Assembly (NCBI RefSeq): GCF_036231965.1 | Contig: NZ_CP109499.1 | Span: 1,488,001 to 1,552,000 of the forward strand | DNA length: 64,000 nt | Direction of reading: 5' to 3' | From: Streptomyces sp. NBC_01428 | GTDB lineage: Bacteria; Actinomycetota; Actinomycetes; Streptomycetales; Streptomycetaceae | In this document: one piece after another, positions 14,797 to 23,063 of the stretch | How the letters are laid out: the number at the start of each line of letters is the position of its first letter | Numbering within the stretch: the first letter of the stretch is position 1 | Notes under the pieces: generated by a model | The model's input: the letters and a program-made list of their open reading frames with translations, nothing else | The model's database searches: none | What the model was told of the DNA's origin: nothing | Made by a program: the position numbers and the translations under genes

Positions 14797-17625
14797 ATGA
14801 CCACGGTTCACGAGGGTGTGCACGAAGGGGACCTCGTCCTCGGCGCGCTCGGCGGCATGGGCGCACCGGTGGACTGCGCCGGACTCAACCGCCTCGATCT
14901 GGAAGGCCCGCAGGTCCTGTGGCTGGTCGCCGCGGGAGCGATGGACCTGTTCGCGGTGGACGCCGCGCAGCAGGGGCACTGGCACCACCTCGGCCGGCTG
15001 GAGGCGGGCTCGCTGCTGCTCGGTCCGGTCGCCGGCCCGCAGCACACCCTGGTCGGGCGCCCGTTGCGGGACTGCGTGGTGCGTCGCATCGCGCTGCGGG
15101 AGCTGTATCAGCAGGCCGACACGGCGACCTGGTCCTACGACGCGTACGGCAACGCGCAGTACGTGCCGCCGACGGAGAGCCCGTTGGAGTACGCCCTGGC
15201 GCTCGGGGTCGGGCGCAGCCTGTCCATCCTCTTCCAGGCACCGATGGCCACGGAGAACGCGGCCGCCCTCACCGACGACGACGTGTTCTGGATGCGGGTG
15301 CCGCCGGGCAGTGTGCAGTACGGCTCGCTGTACGGGGCCGAGGCGGCGGCCGACCTGCTGATGGACCCGGCCGTCTGGCAGGGCATGGTCGACCAGCAGT
15401 ACCGGTTGCTGGCCACCCTCGACCGCTGGATCGAGCAGGTGGAGGCCGGTCACGAGGACCGTACGGCGGCCGGCATCAGGGCGGGTGAGGCCGTCCGCGT
15501 GCAGGCCGACCGCACGCTGCTCGCCTCGATCGGCAGGGCGTCCGACAAACGCCCGACCGCGGCCGACGCGGACGCCACCCACGCCGCCTGCAAGCTGGTG
15601 GCCCGCGCGGCGGGGATCACCCTGGCCGGGCCGGCTCAGAGCGGCGCGGAGAGCGACCGCCTCGACCCGGTCGAGCGGATCGCGCTCGCCTCACGGGTCC
15701 GCACGCGCGCCGTACGACTCGACGGGCGCTGGTGGCGGGACGACATCGGCCCGCTGGTCGGCCGTCGGGCCGTGTCCGGCGCGCCGGTCGCGCTGCTGTG
15801 GCGGCGCGGCGGATACGTCGCCGTCCATCCGTCGTCCGGACGGGAGACGCCGGTCGAGAAGGCCAACGCGGCCGAGTTCGAGCCGCGGGCCGTGATGTTC
15901 TACCGTCCGCTGCCCGAGCGGAGGCTGAGCCCGCTGCGACTGCTGCGCTTCTGCCTCGGGGGCACCGCGGGCGACCTGCGCAACCTCGCGATCAGCGGGC
16001 TGGTGACCGTCGCGATCGGCGCGCTGGTCCCGATCGCGACCGGCCGGGTGCTCGGCGAGTACGTGCCGAAGGCGCAGCACGGTCTCATCGTGCAGGTGTG
16101 TCTCGCGCTCATGGTCACCAGCGTGGTGTCGGCGGCGTTCATGCTGCTGCAGAACCTCACCCTGCTGCGGATGGAGGGCCGGATCGAGGCGAGCCTGCAA
16201 CCGGCTGTCTGGGACCGGCTGTTGCGGCTGCCGACGACGTTCTTCACCTCCCGCTCGACCGGTGAACTCGCCAGTGCCGCGATGGGCATCAGCGCCATCC
16301 GCCGGCTCCTCGCGGGCGTCGGTCCGACCCTCGCGCAGGCGGGCACGGTCGGTGCGATGAACCTGGGGCTGCTGTTCTGGTACAGCGTGCCGATGGCGCT
16401 CGCCGCGATCGGCATGCTCGTGGTCATCGCCGCGGTGTTCCTGGGGCTCGGTCTCTGGCAGGTGCGCTGGCAGCGCCGCCTGGTGGTACTGAGCAACAAG
16501 CTCAACAACCAGGCGTTCCAGACCCTGCGCGGCCTGCCCAAGCTGCGGGTGGCGGCGGCCGAGAACTACGCGTACGCGGCCTGGGCGGGCGAGTTCGCCC
16601 GCAGCCGCGAACTGCAGCAGCGGGTCGGCCGGATCAAGAACCTCACCACGGTGCTGGGCGCGGTGTACCTGCCGCTGTGCTCGCTGCTGATGTTCATGCT
16701 GCTCGCGGGCCCCGCGCACGGTTCGCTGTCCGCGGCCGAGTTCCTCACCTTCAACACGTCGGTGACGATGCTGCTGACCTCGGTCACGCAGATCACCGGC
16801 GCGTTCGTCTCGGCGGCCGCCGCGCTGCCGATGTTCGAGGAGATCAGGCCCGTGCTCGACGCGACCCCCGAGGTCAGGGTGGCGAGCACCCGGCCGGGCC
16901 TGCTGTCCGGCGGTATCGAGGCCCGCAGGCTGTCGTTCCGGTACGCCGACGACGGGCCGCTCGTCCTCGACGACGTGTCGTTCGCCGTCCGCCCCGGCGA
17001 GTTCGTGGCGGTCGTGGGCCCGAGCGGCTGCGGCAAGTCCACGCTGCTGCGCCTGCTGATCGGCTTCGACAGGCCGGTGTCGGGCAGCGTCCTGTACGAC
17101 GGCCAGGACCTGGCGGCGCTCGACCAGTCCGCGGTACGGCGCCAGTGCGGTGTGGTGCTCCAGCACGCCCAGCCGTTCACCGGGTCGATCCTGGACTGCA
17201 TCTGCGGTACCGAGCCGTACACGCCGGAGGAGGCGATGGCCGCCGCGGAGATGGCGGGTCTCGCCGAGGACATCCGGCGGATGCCGATGGGCCTGCACAC
17301 GCTCGTGTCGGGCAGCGGCGCGATCTCCGGCGGCCAGCGCCAACGCCTCATGATCGCGCAGGCGTTGATCCGCCGGCCGCGCATCCTCTTCTTCGACGAG
17401 GCGACCAGCGCCCTCGACAACGAGACGCAGCGGACGGTGATCGAGAGCACCAAGGCGCTCAACGCCACCCGGGTCGTGATCGCGCACCGGCTGTCGACGG
17501 TGCTGGACGCGGACCGGGTCGTCGTGATGGAGGACGGCCGGGTCGCTCAGCAGGGCACGCCCGCGGAGCTGCTGGCGGACACGGGCGGGCGGCTGCACGA
17601 GCTCGTGCGCCGCCAACTCGCCTGA
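14797..17625 (+). CDS. NHLP bacteriocin export ABC transporter, second permease/ATPase subunit
   Basis: This 942-residue half-transporter pairs with the peptidase-containing subunit, as in other NHLP export systems. It has a long N-terminal region of about 390 residues without a C39 cysteine. Part of it resembles a cyclic-nucleotide-like or inactive accessory domain (LFAVD, then GSLLLGPVAG). A six-helix membrane domain follows at about 395-690. The ATPase has Walker A GPSGCGKST near 741, signature SGGQRQR near 843 and Walker B ILFFDEATSALD near 862. ATG at 14797 lies one base after the previous stop. The missing peptidase means leader removal relies on the partner. Confidence 0.93.
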   Translation: MTTVHEGVHEGDLVLGALGGMGAPVDCAGLNRLDLEGPQVLWLVAAGAMDLFAVDAAQQGHWHHLGRLEAGSLLLGPVAGPQHTLVGRPLRDCVVRRIALRELYQQADTATWSYDAYGNAQYVPPTESPLEYALALGVGRSLSILFQAPMATENAAALTDDDVFWMRVPPGSVQYGSLYGAEAAADLLMDPAVWQGMVDQQYRLLATLDRWIEQVEAGHEDRTAAGIRAGEAVRVQADRTLLASIGRASDKRPTAADADATHAACKLVARAAGITLAGPAQSGAESDRLDPVERIALASRVRTRAVRLDGRWWRDDIGPLVGRRAVSGAPVALLWRRGGYVAVHPSSGRETPVEKANAAEFEPRAVMFYRPLPERRLSPLRLLRFCLGGTAGDLRNLAISGLVTVAIGALVPIATGRVLGEYVPKAQHGLIVQVCLALMVTSVVSAAFMLLQNLTLLRMEGRIEASLQPAVWDRLLRLPTTFFTSRSTGELASAAMGISAIRRLLAGVGPTLAQAGTVGAMNLGLLFWYSVPMALAAIGMLVVIAAVFLGLGLWQVRWQRRLVVLSNKLNNQAFQTLRGLPKLRVAAAENYAYAAWAGEFARSRELQQRVGRIKNLTTVLGAVYLPLCSLLMFMLLAGPAHGSLSAAEFLTFNTSVTMLLTSVTQITGAFVSAAAALPMFEEIRPVLDATPEVRVASTRPGLLSGGIEARRLSFRYADDGPLVLDDVSFAVRPGEFVAVVGPSGCGKSTLLRLLIGFDRPVSGSVLYDGQDLAALDQSAVRRQCGVVLQHAQPFTGSILDCICGTEPYTPEEAMAAAEMAGLAEDIRRMPMGLHTLVSGSGAISGGQRQRLMIAQALIRRPRILFFDEATSALDNETQRTVIESTKALNATRVVIAHRLSTVLDADRVVVMEDGRVAQQGTPAELLADTGGRLHELVRRQLA

Positions 17626-17629
17626 GCCA

Positions 17630-18166
17630 TCAGTCCGTTCCGGGCACCGGGGCCCCCGAGGGGACGCCTTCGGCGAGGTACCCGCGGTAGATCTCCTGCC
17701 AGCGTGCGAGCCCTCCGGCGTGCGGTCCGCCGGAGGGTTCGTCGCGCGCCAGCGTGTCGAGGGCGGCGAGGCAGACGTCCCAGCCGGCGCCGTTGCGGGC
17801 GGCCGTGTCCCGGGCGGCCAGCACGTTGGTGAGCGTGAAGCGGGTGCGCCCGCCGTCGAGGGCTTCGAGGTCGAAGTGCAGTTCGTCGTCGCCCCACGCG
17901 AAGGAGAGGTGGCGGTGGGGTTCGACGGCGAGGACGTGGCCCGTCGACTCCGGCATGTTGGGATCGCCGCTGAACGTGACGGTGCCGCCGGGGCGCAGGT
18001 CCATGTCGGCGCGCGAGGGGAACCAGGCGGCCAGCTCGTCGGGGTCGGTGACGAAGCGCCAGACCCGCTCGGCGGGGTGGTCGTAGGTGCGGGTGAACCG
18101 GACGGCGGGGCGGCCGTCGTCGAGGGTGAGGAACGTCCCGGTGGGGGCGGTGGGTTCGGCGGACAT
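17630..18166 (-). CDS. SRPBCC/AHSA1-family protein
   Basis: A START-like helix-grip domain of about 150 residues is visible from the AHSA1 pattern: FTRTYDHPAERVWRFVTDPDELAAWFPSR at the start, GGRTRFTLTN in the middle and a final long helix with W near residue 158. Members bind hydrophobic ligands or act as partner proteins of ArsR regulators; the ArsR-AHSA1 pair is very common in actinobacteria. It lies 6 nt behind the ArsR gene on the same strand and is almost certainly co-transcribed. The ligand is unknown. Confidence 0.9.
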   Translation of the reverse strand: MSAEPTAPTGTFLTLDDGRPAVRFTRTYDHPAERVWRFVTDPDELAAWFPSRADMDLRPGGTVTFSGDPNMPESTGHVLAVEPHRHLSFAWGDDELHFDLEALDGGRTRFTLTNVLAARDTAARNGAGWDVCLAALDTLARDEPSGGPHAGGLARWQEIYRGYLAEGVPSGAPVPGTD

Positions 18167-18172
18167 GGCGGC

Positions 18173-18646
18173 TCAGTCCTTCGGTGAGGGGGCTGGGGGC
18201 GGTGTCGGTTCGCGTGGGGTCCCGGTTGGTGGTGTCCCCGTCGGTGGGGTCCCGGTCGGTGGGGTCGCGTCGCCCGGCGGCGCCGGATCCGCGGGCGCTC
18301 CGGACGGGGTCGAGGGGGACGTGTCCCCGAGCGGCGCCTCGTCCAGGCGGCGGCCGAGCGTGTCCAGGCTCTCGTTCCACAGCGCGCGGTACGGGGCGAG
18401 CCAGGCGTCGAGGGCGGCGATCGGGGCGGGGTCGAGGGCGTAGACCCGGCGTTGCGCGTCCTGCCGTACCCGGACGAGTCCCGCGTCGCGCAGCACCCGC
18501 AGGTGCTTCGAGGTGCTCGGCTGACTCAGGCCGCAGGCCTCGACCAGTTCGCCGACGGCCCGCGGCCGCTCCAGTAGCAGGGCGACGATGGCCCGCCGGT
18601 GGGGGTCGGCGAGCGCGGCCCAGAGCGAGGCGTCGGACATGCTCAC
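18173..18646 (-). CDS. ArsR-family winged-helix regulator with Pro/Thr-rich tail
   Basis: Residues 1-95 form the ArsR winged helix (ALADPHRRAIVALLLERPRAVGELVEACGLSQPSTSKHLRVLRDAGLV), without the metal-binding ELCVC motif, so it is not a classical metal sensor. The tail from about 105 holds PPTGTPPTGT repeats of low complexity. GTG at 18646 is preferred over ATG 18640 because GGAGG is 6 nt upstream. It probably represses its own operon with the AHSA1 gene; a GGCATAT direct repeat lies next to the start. The exporter on the other side has operators of a different type. Confidence 0.92.
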   Translation of the reverse strand: MSMSDASLWAALADPHRRAIVALLLERPRAVGELVEACGLSQPSTSKHLRVLRDAGLVRVRQDAQRRVYALDPAPIAALDAWLAPYRALWNESLDTLGRRLDEAPLGDTSPSTPSGAPADPAPPGDATPPTGTPPTGTPPTGTPREPTPPPAPSPKD

Positions 18647-18714
18647 AATATGCCTCCACCGTTATATGCCCGTCAAGGAATGAAGAGGCGACGGACGTCA
18701 CACGCGCCGGACTA

Positions 18715-18782
18715 GCGAAACGTTGCCGTTTCGCTCGACGCGGTCTAATCTCGAGACGTCGATGTGTACGAAACCGTTTCGT
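18715..18782 (+). promoter_or_regulatory. exporter promoter flanked by two CGAAAC/GTTTCG palindromes
   Basis: The -35 TTGCCG (18723-18728) and -10 TAATCT (18746-18751) are 17 nt apart. A perfect 8-bp palindrome GCGAAACG-TTGC-CGTTTCGC (18715-18734) covers the -35. A 15-nt palindrome ACGAAAC-C-GTTTCGT (18768-18782) lies just downstream of the start site. The shared half-site and placement are typical of TetR-type operators, yet no TetR gene is next door. Confidence 0.8.
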
Positions 18783-18827
18783 TTACGTGCACGCACCGTC
18801 GAGCCACTTCCCTGGAGTGCTTCTCCC

Positions 18828-20330
18828 ATGTCTCAGACCCTGACCGAAGGCACCGGCACGGGTGCCGCGGACGCGACGTCCGCAGCCACGTCGAAGCGGC
18901 GGTGGTGGATCCTCTCGATCATCGGGATCGCCCAGCTGATGGTGGTGCTCGACGCCACCATCGTGAACATCGCCCTTCCCTCCGCCCAGGCGGACCTCGG
19001 CTTCTCCGACGGCAACCGGCAGTGGATCGTCACCGCCTACTCCCTGGCCTTCGCCTCCCTGCTGCTGCTCGGCGGGCGCATCGCGGACCTGTTCGGACGC
19101 AAGCCCGCCTTCCTCGTCGGTGTCGCCGGGTTCGCCGGCGCCTCCGTGCTGGGCGGCGCCTCGACCAGCTTCGGGATGCTGGTCACCGCCCGCGCCCTGC
19201 AGGGTGTGTTCGGAGCGCTCCTCGCGCCCGCCGCCCTGTCCCTGCTGAACACGACGTTCACCGACGCCAAGGAGCGCGCCAAGGCGTTCAGTGTCTACGG
19301 CGCGATCGCCGGTGCCGGTGGCGCGGTGGGTCTGCTGCTCGGCGGTGTGCTGACCGACGCGCTCGACTGGCGCTGGACCCTGTTCGTCAACCTCGTCTTC
19401 GCGGTCGTCGCCTTCGCCGGCGGCTGGGTCCTGCTGAGCAACCACCGTGACGCGGCGGGCTCCAAGCTCGACCTGCCGGGCACGCTGCTGGTCTCCACCG
19501 GTCTGTTCGCCGTCGTCTTCGGCTTCTCCAACGCCGAGACGCACGACTGGAGTTCACCCGCCACCTGGGGCTTCCTGCTCGCCGGCGCGCTGCTGCTGAC
19601 CGCGTTCGTCTGGTGGCAGACCCGCGCCAAGCACCCGCTGCTGCCGATGCGCGTCCTGCTCGACCGCAACCGGGCCGCCTCGTTCCTCGCCGTGCTCATC
19701 ACCGGCGCGGGCATGTTCGGTGTCTTCCTCTTCCTCACCTACTACCTCCAGCTGAACCTCGGCTTCAGCCCCACCAAGACGGGTGTGGCCTTCCTGCCGA
19801 TGATGGCGACGCTGATGGTCATGGCGCAGGTCTCCACGACGATCCTGGTGCCGCGGATCGGCCCGAAGGCCGTCATCCCCGCCGGCTTCGCGGTGGCAGC
19901 GGTCGGTATGGCCTGGCTGACCGGGATCGGCATGGGCTCGTCCTTCTCGACCGACGTCCTGCCGCAGGTGCTCCTGATCGGCGCCGGACTCGGCATGGTG
20001 ATGCCGCCCGCCATGTCGCTGGCCACCAGCGGCATCGCCGCCGAGGACGCGGGGGTCGCGTCCGCCACCGTCAACACCATGCAGCAGGTGGGCGGTTCGA
20101 TCGGCACCGCGCTGCTGAACACGCTCGCCGCGAGTGCCGCGACCAGCTACCTGGTCGGCAAGGACGCGACGAACAAGCTGGTCCAGGCCCAGTCGACGAT
20201 CGAGAGCTACACCACCGCGTTCTGGTGGTCGGCCGGCTTCTTCGCCGCCGGAGCGCTCATCGCGCTGGTGCTCTACACCCGCGGCAAGCCCACCCAGGAC
20301 CCGGAGGCCGCACCGGTCGTCCACATGTGA
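18828..20330 (+). CDS. DHA2-family (EmrB/QacA-type) MFS drug exporter
   Basis: This 500-residue, 14-helix proton antiporter probably expels hydrophobic drugs. Helix 1 carries the DHA2 signature LDATIVNIALP, followed by the GGRIADLFGRKP loop 2-3 motif (motif A) and a motif C-like helix near GAIAGAGGAVG. ATG at 18828 with GGAG 10 nt upstream is chosen; the longer in-frame ATG at 18723 lies in the promoter. The promoter carries two strong palindromes, implying repression lifted by a ligand, perhaps the substrate. It has its own strong terminator. The substrate cannot be read from the sequence. Confidence 0.93.
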   Translation: MSQTLTEGTGTGAADATSAATSKRRWWILSIIGIAQLMVVLDATIVNIALPSAQADLGFSDGNRQWIVTAYSLAFASLLLLGGRIADLFGRKPAFLVGVAGFAGASVLGGASTSFGMLVTARALQGVFGALLAPAALSLLNTTFTDAKERAKAFSVYGAIAGAGGAVGLLLGGVLTDALDWRWTLFVNLVFAVVAFAGGWVLLSNHRDAAGSKLDLPGTLLVSTGLFAVVFGFSNAETHDWSSPATWGFLLAGALLLTAFVWWQTRAKHPLLPMRVLLDRNRAASFLAVLITGAGMFGVFLFLTYYLQLNLGFSPTKTGVAFLPMMATLMVMAQVSTTILVPRIGPKAVIPAGFAVAAVGMAWLTGIGMGSSFSTDVLPQVLLIGAGLGMVMPPAMSLATSGIAAEDAGVASATVNTMQQVGGSIGTALLNTLAASAATSYLVGKDATNKLVQAQSTIESYTTAFWWSAGFFAAGALIALVLYTRGKPTQDPEAAPVVHM

Positions 20331-20352
20331 TCGCGCCCTGAGCCGATCACCG

Positions 20353-21930
20353 TCAGGCCGAGGGGCCGCCGTCTTCAGGGAGACGGCGGCCCCTCATCGT
20401 CCGCCGGTGGCGCGCCGTGGCGACGGCTCGGCGCGCCTGCGCACGGACCTCGTCCAGAGGCCGGGTGGGCCGGTACACCACCAGGGCCCGGGGTTCCTTC
20501 TCCAGCCGCAACGCGGCCGCGCCGGGGGCGACTTCACCGTCGTACGCGAGTGTGTCCGTACCGGAGACGCCCGACAGCTCCACCCAGGGGACGTGCTCGG
20601 CGTCGTAGACCCGTGAGTGACGCAGCGCCCCCACGAGCGCGGAGGCGACGACCCGGGTCCGGGCGAGGCGGCGTTCCGCGGCGACCAGACGCAGGTCGAG
20701 GAGTCCGTCGTCCAGGCGGGGCCGGTACGACGGGGCGAAGCCCTCGGGGACGTACCGTCCGTTGCCCGCGAAGAGCAGCCACAGCCGGCGGGGCCGGCCG
20801 TTGAGCTCCAGCTCGATCGGTCGCGCGGTGCGCAGCACCCGGGCCAGGGCCATCGCGGCGGCCGGCCACTTGCCCCACCGCGGCTCCAAGTGCTGCCGGA
20901 TACGCACGAGTTCGGGGTAGAGCCCGATGCTGAAGGTGTTGAGGAACCGCAGGTCCCGCCCGGCGTCCGGGCGGGCCGCGCCGAGGTCGACCGCCACCGC
21001 CTCTCCCCCGCTCACGGCGACGGCGGTGGACTCGAAGTCGGGCACGCCGACGTCGAGGGCGAAGTGGTTGAGGGTGCCGCCGGGGAACACCGCCAGCGCC
21101 AGGCCGCGTTCGCCCGCGGCGCGGGCCGCGGCGTTCACACTGCCGTCGCCGCCGCAGACGCCCAGGGCGCCCCCGGCTGCGGCGGCCCGGTCGGCGGCCT
21201 CGGTGAGCAGTGCCGCGAAGTCGCCGTCGGCGCCGCGCTCGACCAGCTCCGCCTCGGGCAGGAGGTCACGCAGCCGGTCGGCGGGCGACATCGCCGACGC
21301 GGGCGCCCCGGCACCGGCGTGGCCGTTGACGAACACGACGAGCCCCCGGCCCAGCGGCAGGGCGGGTGCGGGCGCGACGGGCCGTTCCCGCTCCGGCACG
21401 GCGGCGCGGGGCGGCCACCAGCGGCAGGTCAGGAAGGCGGCACCCGCCCCGATGGCCACGCCGGCGAGCACGTCGCCGGGGAAGTGGACCCCCACGTAGA
21501 CACGGGAGAAGGCGACGCCCGCGGCCACCGGCGCGACCACGGCGCCGTACCGCGTGGACTCCAGGGCGACGCCGGTGGCGAAGGCCGCGGCGGAGGCGGA
21601 GTGCCCGGAGGGGAAGGAGGTGGTGTGCGGCTGACGTTCGAGGAGGCGGACCCGGGGGACGCCGTCCAGGAGCGGGCGGGGCCGGCGGGCGCTCCATTTC
21701 ACCAGCGTGTTGACGGCCAGCGAGGCGAGCGCCAGGGAACCGAGGCCCCGCACCGCCGCACGGCGCGCGGTGTGCCCGCCGACGAGGGTGAGCCCGGCCG
21801 CGGTCCCGAGCCACAGCCGCCCGTGGTCGGCCGCGTGACTGAGCCGCCGCAACGCCGGATCGGCGCCGGGGACCCACGCCGCGGCGACCCGTGTGAACAG
21901 CCGCTGGTCCAGTTCGCCGAGTGAACCCAT
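20353..21930 (-). CDS. PAP2 phosphatase - diacylglycerol kinase fusion protein
   Basis: This 525-residue bifunctional lipid enzyme has an N-terminal PAP2 (type 2 phosphatidic acid phosphatase) domain at about residues 30-190. Its three catalytic blocks are KWSARRPRP, PSGH and SRVYVGVHFPGD, with membrane helices between. Residues 210-500 form a diacylglycerol/sphingosine kinase-like domain (GGDGSVNAA, PGGTLNHFA). Fusing opposite reactions suggests a lipid carrier cycle in the membrane. ATG at 21930 is taken as start although its Shine-Dalgarno is weak; the frame stays open to 22140. The gene ends inside the exporter terminator. Confidence 0.88.
   Translation of the reverse strand: MGSLGELDQRLFTRVAAAWVPGADPALRRLSHAADHGRLWLGTAAGLTLVGGHTARRAAVRGLGSLALASLAVNTLVKWSARRPRPLLDGVPRVRLLERQPHTTSFPSGHSASAAAFATGVALESTRYGAVVAPVAAGVAFSRVYVGVHFPGDVLAGVAIGAGAAFLTCRWWPPRAAVPERERPVAPAPALPLGRGLVVFVNGHAGAGAPASAMSPADRLRDLLPEAELVERGADGDFAALLTEAADRAAAAGGALGVCGGDGSVNAAARAAGERGLALAVFPGGTLNHFALDVGVPDFESTAVAVSGGEAVAVDLGAARPDAGRDLRFLNTFSIGLYPELVRIRQHLEPRWGKWPAAAMALARVLRTARPIELELNGRPRRLWLLFAGNGRYVPEGFAPSYRPRLDDGLLDLRLVAAERRLARTRVVASALVGALRHSRVYDAEHVPWVELSGVSGTDTLAYDGEVAPGAAALRLEKEPRALVVYRPTRPLDEVRAQARRAVATARHRRTMRGRRLPEDGGPSA
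20360..20395 (+). terminator. strong hairpin terminator after the exporter gene
   Basis: A perfect 15-bp stem (GAGGGGCCGCCGTCT and complement) with a 6-nt TCAGGG loop lies 30 nt after the exporter stop. The stem is also coding for the last residues of the convergent PAP2-kinase gene. Confidence 0.85.
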
Positions 21931-22211
21931 GGTCCACGGGTACGCCGTCCGGTCGCGGTCGGCATGCCGGGTGACTCGGAACGGTGAGGCCCTTGCGCCG
22001 TGCGGCGGTGCACGGCCGCCGCCGTGCGGTGGAACGTCCCCGGCCGCCGGGCCCCGCCAGGAGCAGGCGCCGCGGGCAGCGGAAGCCAAGTGCGGCGGAC
22101 GGGCTGCGCGGAGGTGCGGCGGGCGTCGGTGTCCGGACATGCCGAAGGCCGGCCGACAGCCCCACTCCGTCGGCCGACCCTCGGTGCGAAATCACATGGC
22201 ACCCCCGCGAC
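21931..22211. other. gene-free stretch upstream of the PAP2-kinase gene
   Basis: Apart from a GC-rich, low-complexity region (21980-22130), I find no credible gene, RNA or clear promoter. It separates the terminator of the inhibitor gene from the start of the PAP2-kinase gene, which is on the same strand. Confidence 0.4.
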
Positions 22212-22240
22212 GGGGTCCGCACTCCCCAGCAACGGACCCC
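22212..22240 (-). terminator. hairpin downstream of the SSI-type inhibitor gene
   Basis: A perfect 8-bp stem (GGGGTCCG / CGGACCCC) with a 13-nt loop lies about 35 nt after the inhibitor stop on the minus strand. Confidence 0.6.
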
Positions 22241-22274
22241 GGTCGTTGTCCACGGGGGCCACGCGATCCCGGTC

Positions 22275-22709
22275 TCAGAACGCGAAGACCGTCATCCCGT
22301 AGGAGCTCTTCACGCACTCGTTGGCGAAGGTGTGCTCGTAGGCCACGCGCTTGCCCTGCCAGACGCCGGCCACGGTCACCACGACAGGGTCGTACTGCCT
22401 GGTACAGAAGACGTCGTGTCTGGCGGTCAGTCCTTCCAGATCCCCCTTGATTCCCCGGAGTTCGGCGCAGGCGTCGACGGCGGCCGGGTGCGTCCCGGAG
22501 GCCGTGGGCGCGCAGTTGAGGGTGACGGCGCGTTCCGGCGTGGCGTCGGTCGCGCTCTGGCCGTGGCCCGTGGTGAGCACCAGGGCCGAGGGGGCGTAGA
22601 GCCCGGACGGCGCGAGGCCGGGGGCCGCGGTGGCGGACCCCATGAGGGGTCCGCAGACGGCGGTGGCCGTCAGAGTGAGAGTCGCTGCCCAGCGTGCGGT
22701 GTTCGGCAT
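22275..22709 (-). CDS. SSI-family secreted serine protease inhibitor
   Basis: This 144-residue preprotein belongs to the Streptomyces subtilisin inhibitor family. A signal peptide covers residues 1-29 (ending SATAA). The mature part carries the conserved disulphide pairs Cys66-Cys81 and Cys102-Cys132, plus the family signatures [16 protein letters not shown] and FANEC, ending in VFAF. By alignment with SSI (CPMVYDP, P1 Met73), the P1 residue here is Arg104 in CTRQYDP, predicting inhibition of trypsin/plasmin-like proteases as well as subtilisins. ATG at 22709 has GGAAGG 9 nt upstream; ATG 22718 is a second option. Secreted inhibitors of this type control mycelial proteases. Confidence 0.95.
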   Translation of the reverse strand: MPNTARWAATLTLTATAVCGPLMGSATAAPGLAPSGLYAPSALVLTTGHGQSATDATPERAVTLNCAPTASGTHPAAVDACAELRGIKGDLEGLTARHDVFCTRQYDPVVVTVAGVWQGKRVAYEHTFANECVKSSYGMTVFAF

Positions 22710-22822
22710 TGTGTGCATCCTTCCGCTCGATCGAATGCGATACCGGCTCGGTCGGTGCCGGTTCGGCGAGCGCGAGTCTGCCGAGTTCACACCGGAAACA
22801 CACATCGACCCCATGCGTTTCG

Positions 22823-22858
22823 GTAACTTTGAGTATTGAAGTAGTGGCGTGAAGTTAC
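22823..22858. promoter_or_regulatory. inverted repeat upstream of the inhibitor gene
   Basis: GTAACTT and AAGTTAC, separated by 22 nt, form a 7-bp inverted repeat in an unusually AT-rich patch 115-150 nt upstream of the inhibitor start. It could be an operator; no promoter hexamers are convincing. Confidence 0.3.
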
Positions 22859-23028
22859 GGAATTCGAACGCGTGAAGCCAACGCCTGTGCGGTTGTTGAT
22901 CGTCGGCGACCACCCCCTGGCCTGATTGGCACGGCTCGGCAATAGGCCTGAAACATTCCGGTTCAGCCCGCGAGGCGCCTCGACTTCACCCCGCCGCTTC
23001 CGCCCACAGCGGAGTTCCGCCCCCACTC

Positions 23029-23056
23029 TTGCCCCTGATCCGCAAGCGCGTAAGGC
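23029..23056 (+). promoter_or_regulatory. candidate promoter of a leaderless transcript
   Basis: TTGCCC (23029-23034) and TAAGGC (23051-23056) are 16 nt apart, and the -10 ends 7 nt before the ATG at 23064. Transcription would start at or next to the start codon, fitting the absence of a good Shine-Dalgarno. Confidence 0.4.
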
Positions 23057-23063
23057 TGATTAC

